NCBI GenBank assembly: GCA_014529385.2
Contig: CM043942.1
Location: 33,399,969 to 33,463,968 of the forward strand
DNA from: Adiantum capillus-veneris
Taxonomy: Eukaryota; Streptophyta; Polypodiopsida; Polypodiales; Pteridaceae
Direction: 5' to 3'
Length of the DNA stretch: 64,000 bases
Shown here: positions 61,351 through 64,000 of the stretch, one piece after another
Layout of the letters: every line of letters starts with the position of its first letter
Position numbering within the stretch: position 1 is the first letter of the stretch
Position numbers and translations under genes: made by a program
The notes under the pieces: model-generated
What the model was told of the DNA's origin: nothing
Databases searched by the model: none
Seen by the model: the letters and a program-made list of their open reading frames with translations, nothing else

Positions 61351-61836
61351 CAGACTTACATGCTTTTTCGGACTCAGATCGGACTCGGATTGGGCTGGTT
61401 GTTTTGACATGTAAGTGTCCACAAGTGGTTTTTGTTTCATGCTTGGCAGTTCATGTATATCATGGTTGAGAAGCAACCTATTGTGGCCACTTCGATTTGT
61501 GAGGCTGAGTACAGGGCAGTCTTCACAGCTACGGTTGAGTGTGTATGGCTCAGACGCCTTATGGCTGATTTGGGTGTTGGACAAGACACTGCCAACACTA
61601 TCTACACTGACAGTCAGAGCGCATTGGAAGTTGCGAGGAACCCAGTTTTTCATGCTCGCACAAAACACATTGAGGTGCATTACCACTATGTCAGGGAGAG
61701 GCTCTCAGCAGGAGAGATCAGCTTGGCTTATGTGCTAACACAGGACAACCTTGCAGATCTTTTGACAAAGGCATTGTCTCGTGATAAGCTTGAAGCTTTC
61801 CGCAAAGCTTTGGGCTTACTCCCCTTTGTGGACTGA
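61351..61836 (+). pseudogene. Copia H RNase H
   Basis: S-D-S-D-W-A-G-C, then S-T-S-G-F-C-F-M-L-G, and in a second frame (61432-61836, open) C-E-A-E-Y-R-A, Y-T-D-S-Q-S-A-L-E-V-A and D-N-L-A-D-L-L-T-K-A. The catalytic acidic residues are present. A frameshift and a stop near 61405 separate the parts. Confidence 0.9.
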
Positions 61837-61911
61837 TCATGTCCTCAGGGCATGGCACTTCCCTTTACTCATGTGCCATCTCTCGATCATCGCATCACTC
61901 CAGGGGGGATT

Positions 61912-62138
61912 TGTTACCATATACATGTGGTAGTGATGTGTGTGAACACACTAGGACCGCCAGGGCATTCTTTCCCTCTTTAGGAGGTTTTTTCCCCCGT
62001 GCATTGTATATACACCCATCACTCTAGGGCTATCTATCTTTCCATTGCACACTAAGTAACACACTCTCTATTGTTTGCCTTGAGCTTCCTTCGTCTTCTC
62101 CAAGCTGTGTGTGTTTCTCTGCAACCCTAATTCCAACA
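61912..62138 (+). repeat. Copia H 3' LTR
   Basis: 227 bp, TGTTACCATATACATG to TTCCAACA; preceded by a G6-containing purine tract. Confidence 0.93.
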
Positions 62139-62240
62139 ACACTCTTGTTATTCTCATTAGAAATCTATTCTAATGAAATGCTCATTATGTTCATGCTATT
62201 TTTCGCTACACACAAGTTACCAAGCCATTAAATGTTACAT

Positions 62241-62252
62241 TGGTATCATAGC
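62241..62252 (+). promoter_or_regulatory. Primer-binding site, tRNA-Met with one mismatch (element G)
   Basis: TGGTATCATAGC next to the end of the element G LTR. Confidence 0.75.
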
Positions 62253-62319
62253 ACAAGGTTTCTCTTTTCTTGCTCAAGAAGGGAGGTCCTCAAGCTAGCT
62301 ATAAATCGCTGGTACCCAA

Positions 62320-64000
62320 AAGTACCAACAAGTGTGTACCAATCGTATACACCCATGGATCCTCGTGCTCATGTAGTTCCTACCCCTCCCATTGTTTCAA
62401 CTACCTATGCTCCACAACCACAACACCCAAGCTCTTATTTCCATGGGACTATACCGGCTAGCATTAGCATGTCACATCCGACATCTGGTATGCCTAGGGC
62501 CACCCATATGAACTATGGACCACCACATGGCACAACATCGTACCCAACGTGGAACCCAAGGGCTTCCTATGCGCCAAGCCCAATGCCAATACCTACTCCA
62601 CATGTAGTCTCTAGAGCGCCTTCACCCACAGTGCCTGCTCACTCAGGTGACTTGGCAACATTTGCTCAAGCTATTGGTGGATCTATTGCTGAGAATATGC
62701 GTAATACGCCTGATAGAGAGCCTAGAAGTAAGGCAGTACAAATAGCCAAGCTCACACAAAAATTTAGTGGAGACGGGGATGTGAGAAATCATATCGAAGT
62801 GTTTGAACAAATATGTGATTCTCTAGGAGAACACAATGACCTGCATCATAAGAGTAATGCTTTAAGCCTAACCTTAAGTGGAAAGGCAGGGGATTGGTAT
62901 AGAACCCTAAGGGTGGAAGAAAAAACGATTTACCCTACTCTTAGGAGACTATTCTTGAAAGAATACATACGAGAGGGAGTGCTTTGGGGTGTAGCCTCTC
63001 AACTCCGGAAAGCCCAACGAGAGGAAGGAGAGTCGTTGAGAGACTTTATTAGTCACTTGAAGCATTTGAATTCTCGTTGTAATCCAAATGAACGCTTCAA
63101 TAATAATCAATTGCTTGATAAATTCATTAGGGGATTACGACATGAGGATATCTACAATGGCCTAGTCATTAGAGGTATCACCACTTGGGAAGCAGTCACC
63201 ACCAATGCGATCCAATTAGAGGATAATTTAATGATTCAAGGAGAAAGAGTGTCTGTTGAGACTAAATCTATTAGCTCGCAAGCACAAGGGCATCAGCCAA
63301 TGACCTTAAAGTCTATTGCTAAGGAACCAAAGATATCTCAGATGACTTTAGCAGATCTCACCAAGGCTATTCAAGAGAGTCTTAGAGACAATCGTGCTCC
63401 GCAAAACAATCATATGTATCCAAGAAGGGAGCAACAATGGTGCTCAGTATGCTATGCACCGCATAGTACCAGTGATGCCCTACTTTTAGAGTAAAATTCA
63501 ATGGGAACTGCAATGCCTGTGGGAGGTATGGTCATCAAGCTAAGGATTGCATAGTATTTAAGCGCGCGATGGCCAATAGACCAACCTTAGCATGGACAGA
63601 CACACCTCGAGTGCCTGCATTGATGCCGACCCCACCTCTTGAACAAACAACACAACACATGGTCCCTAGGGCCCAAAATGTTGTTCAAACAACACCCTTA
63701 CCACCTCCAGTGCTAGGACCGCAACCACCACATCCGAGAATCACTTCTGTGAATCAACTGGGTTGTGAGTCATCTATTTCTTGTTTGGAAGGCTGTGAGG
63801 AAGATATAGATCCTAATATTGCCGATAGGATGGATGTGCTTGAAGAAAGTCCACAATACTACATGGAGGACTATTGGGGACAAGTCAAACTTGTATATCA
63901 AGTAGCTGCTCTTGCGGCAAGAGCCAAAATATCAATTACACTGCTAAGAGACCACCTCTTCAATGCTATGAGTGTGGAGGTCCACAACGTGTAGCCAAGT
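62320..64000 (+). pseudogene. Second copy of element A gag, truncated at its 5' side
   Basis: Similar to 8610-6960 (minus strand) over its whole length. The frame is open from 62232 to 63494; first ATG in the homologous part is near 62353. Capsid core L-S-G-K-A-G-D-W-Y, F-L-K-E-Y-I-R-E-G, F-I-R-G-L-R-H-E-D. Knuckles: C-S-V-C-Y-A-P-H, then after a 1-nt deletion near 63474 C-N-A-C-G-R-Y-G-H-Q-A-K-D-C, intact here (Phe replaces the first Cys at 7.4 kb). A second 1-nt deletion lies near 63921. The N-terminal about 1.1 kb of gag is missing. It runs off the window. Confidence 0.9.

Larger units (their letters stand above)
59431..62138 (+). mobile_element. Small copia retrotransposon H with internal deletion
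   Basis: LTRs 59431-59653 and 61912-62138, PBS TGGTATCAGAGC at 59656-59667, PPT (CCAGGGGGGATT) at 61901-61911. Target duplication GCACT (59426-59430) / ACACT (62139-62143), one mismatch. Encodes gag, protease and RNase H, but integrase and RT are missing. Total length 2.7 kb. Confidence 0.93.
58339..62239 (+). repeat. Element G LTR, interrupted by copia element H
   Basis: Starts TGTTAAACTGATC at 58339 and ends GTTACA at 62239, one base before a tRNA-Met-like PBS. Without the insert (59431-62138 plus one 5-bp repeat) it is about 1.19 kb. It contains three GGTCCAATG/CCTATTGG blocks (about 58500-58740) and (GA)n at about 58769-58787. It was inserted into the 5' LTR of element C. Confidence 0.7.

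Overview
The window looks like repeat-dominated nuclear DNA of a land plant. The evidence is tRNA-Met and tRNA-Asp primer-binding sites of the plant type, Ty1/copia, Ty3/gypsy and LINE polyproteins, and LTRs of several kilobases. Very long (CT)n/(GA)n tracts and the diverged element families would suit a large-genome plant such as a fern or lycophyte, but this lineage guess is weak. I found no intact host gene, rRNA, tRNA gene or CRISPR. Almost every reading frame belongs to a decayed retroelement carrying in-frame stops and frameshifts.

Layout. 1-3476 (minus): element D, with a gag-like frame, a leader carrying four copies of a 24-nt palindrome, and a tRNA-Asp PBS. 3478-4458: an LTR lying between that PBS and a polypurine tract. 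4560-9777 (minus): element A, gag with zinc knuckles, retropepsin, and a C-terminal array of W-V-P-K motifs, followed by its leader, PBS and LTR (to about 11.26 kb). 11.26-13.0 kb (plus): a LINE with ORF1. 14.5-25.6 kb (plus): a chromovirus-like gypsy relic whose integrase is split by a copia element (14836-20396, both LTRs). Its 3' LTR carries a six-copy 29-bp CCAAT array, a TATA box and a 159-bp tandem array. 25.6-31.35 kb (plus): a LINE ORF1 fragment, then a nearly complete LINE (5' UTR, ORF1, endonuclease, RT) with a 201-bp MITE in the endonuclease. 31.4-36.0 kb (minus): 5' end of another long-LTR element. 38087-40945: a solo LTR with a perfect 5-bp target duplication. 41.2-44.5 kb (minus): element E, protease plus W-V-P-K array. 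44.5-49.05 kb (minus): element F, integrase, then protease, then W-V-P-K array, PPT and LTR. 49052-58338 (minus): element C, two LTRs, PBS and PPT but no reverse transcriptase or integrase, inserted in F's integrase. 58339-62239: an LTR (element G) inserted in C's 5' LTR and itself hosting a small internally deleted copia (59431-62138). 62.32-64.0 kb (plus): a second, inverted copy of element A's gag.

The most unusual features are these. (1) A protease plus W-V-P-K-array module recurs in four elements near the 3' end of the coding region, once downstream of integrase. (2) A strictly spaced [YF]-x-D-x-x-G-x-x-[YFC] motif repeats in the gag-region ORFs of two elements. (3) A 24-nt palindrome recurs in a retroelement leader. 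(4) A small basic ORF is conserved inside two long LTRs. (5) Simple repeats sit repeatedly in the transcribed leader just after the TATA box of unrelated elements. All calls come from reading the sequence; no database search was run.
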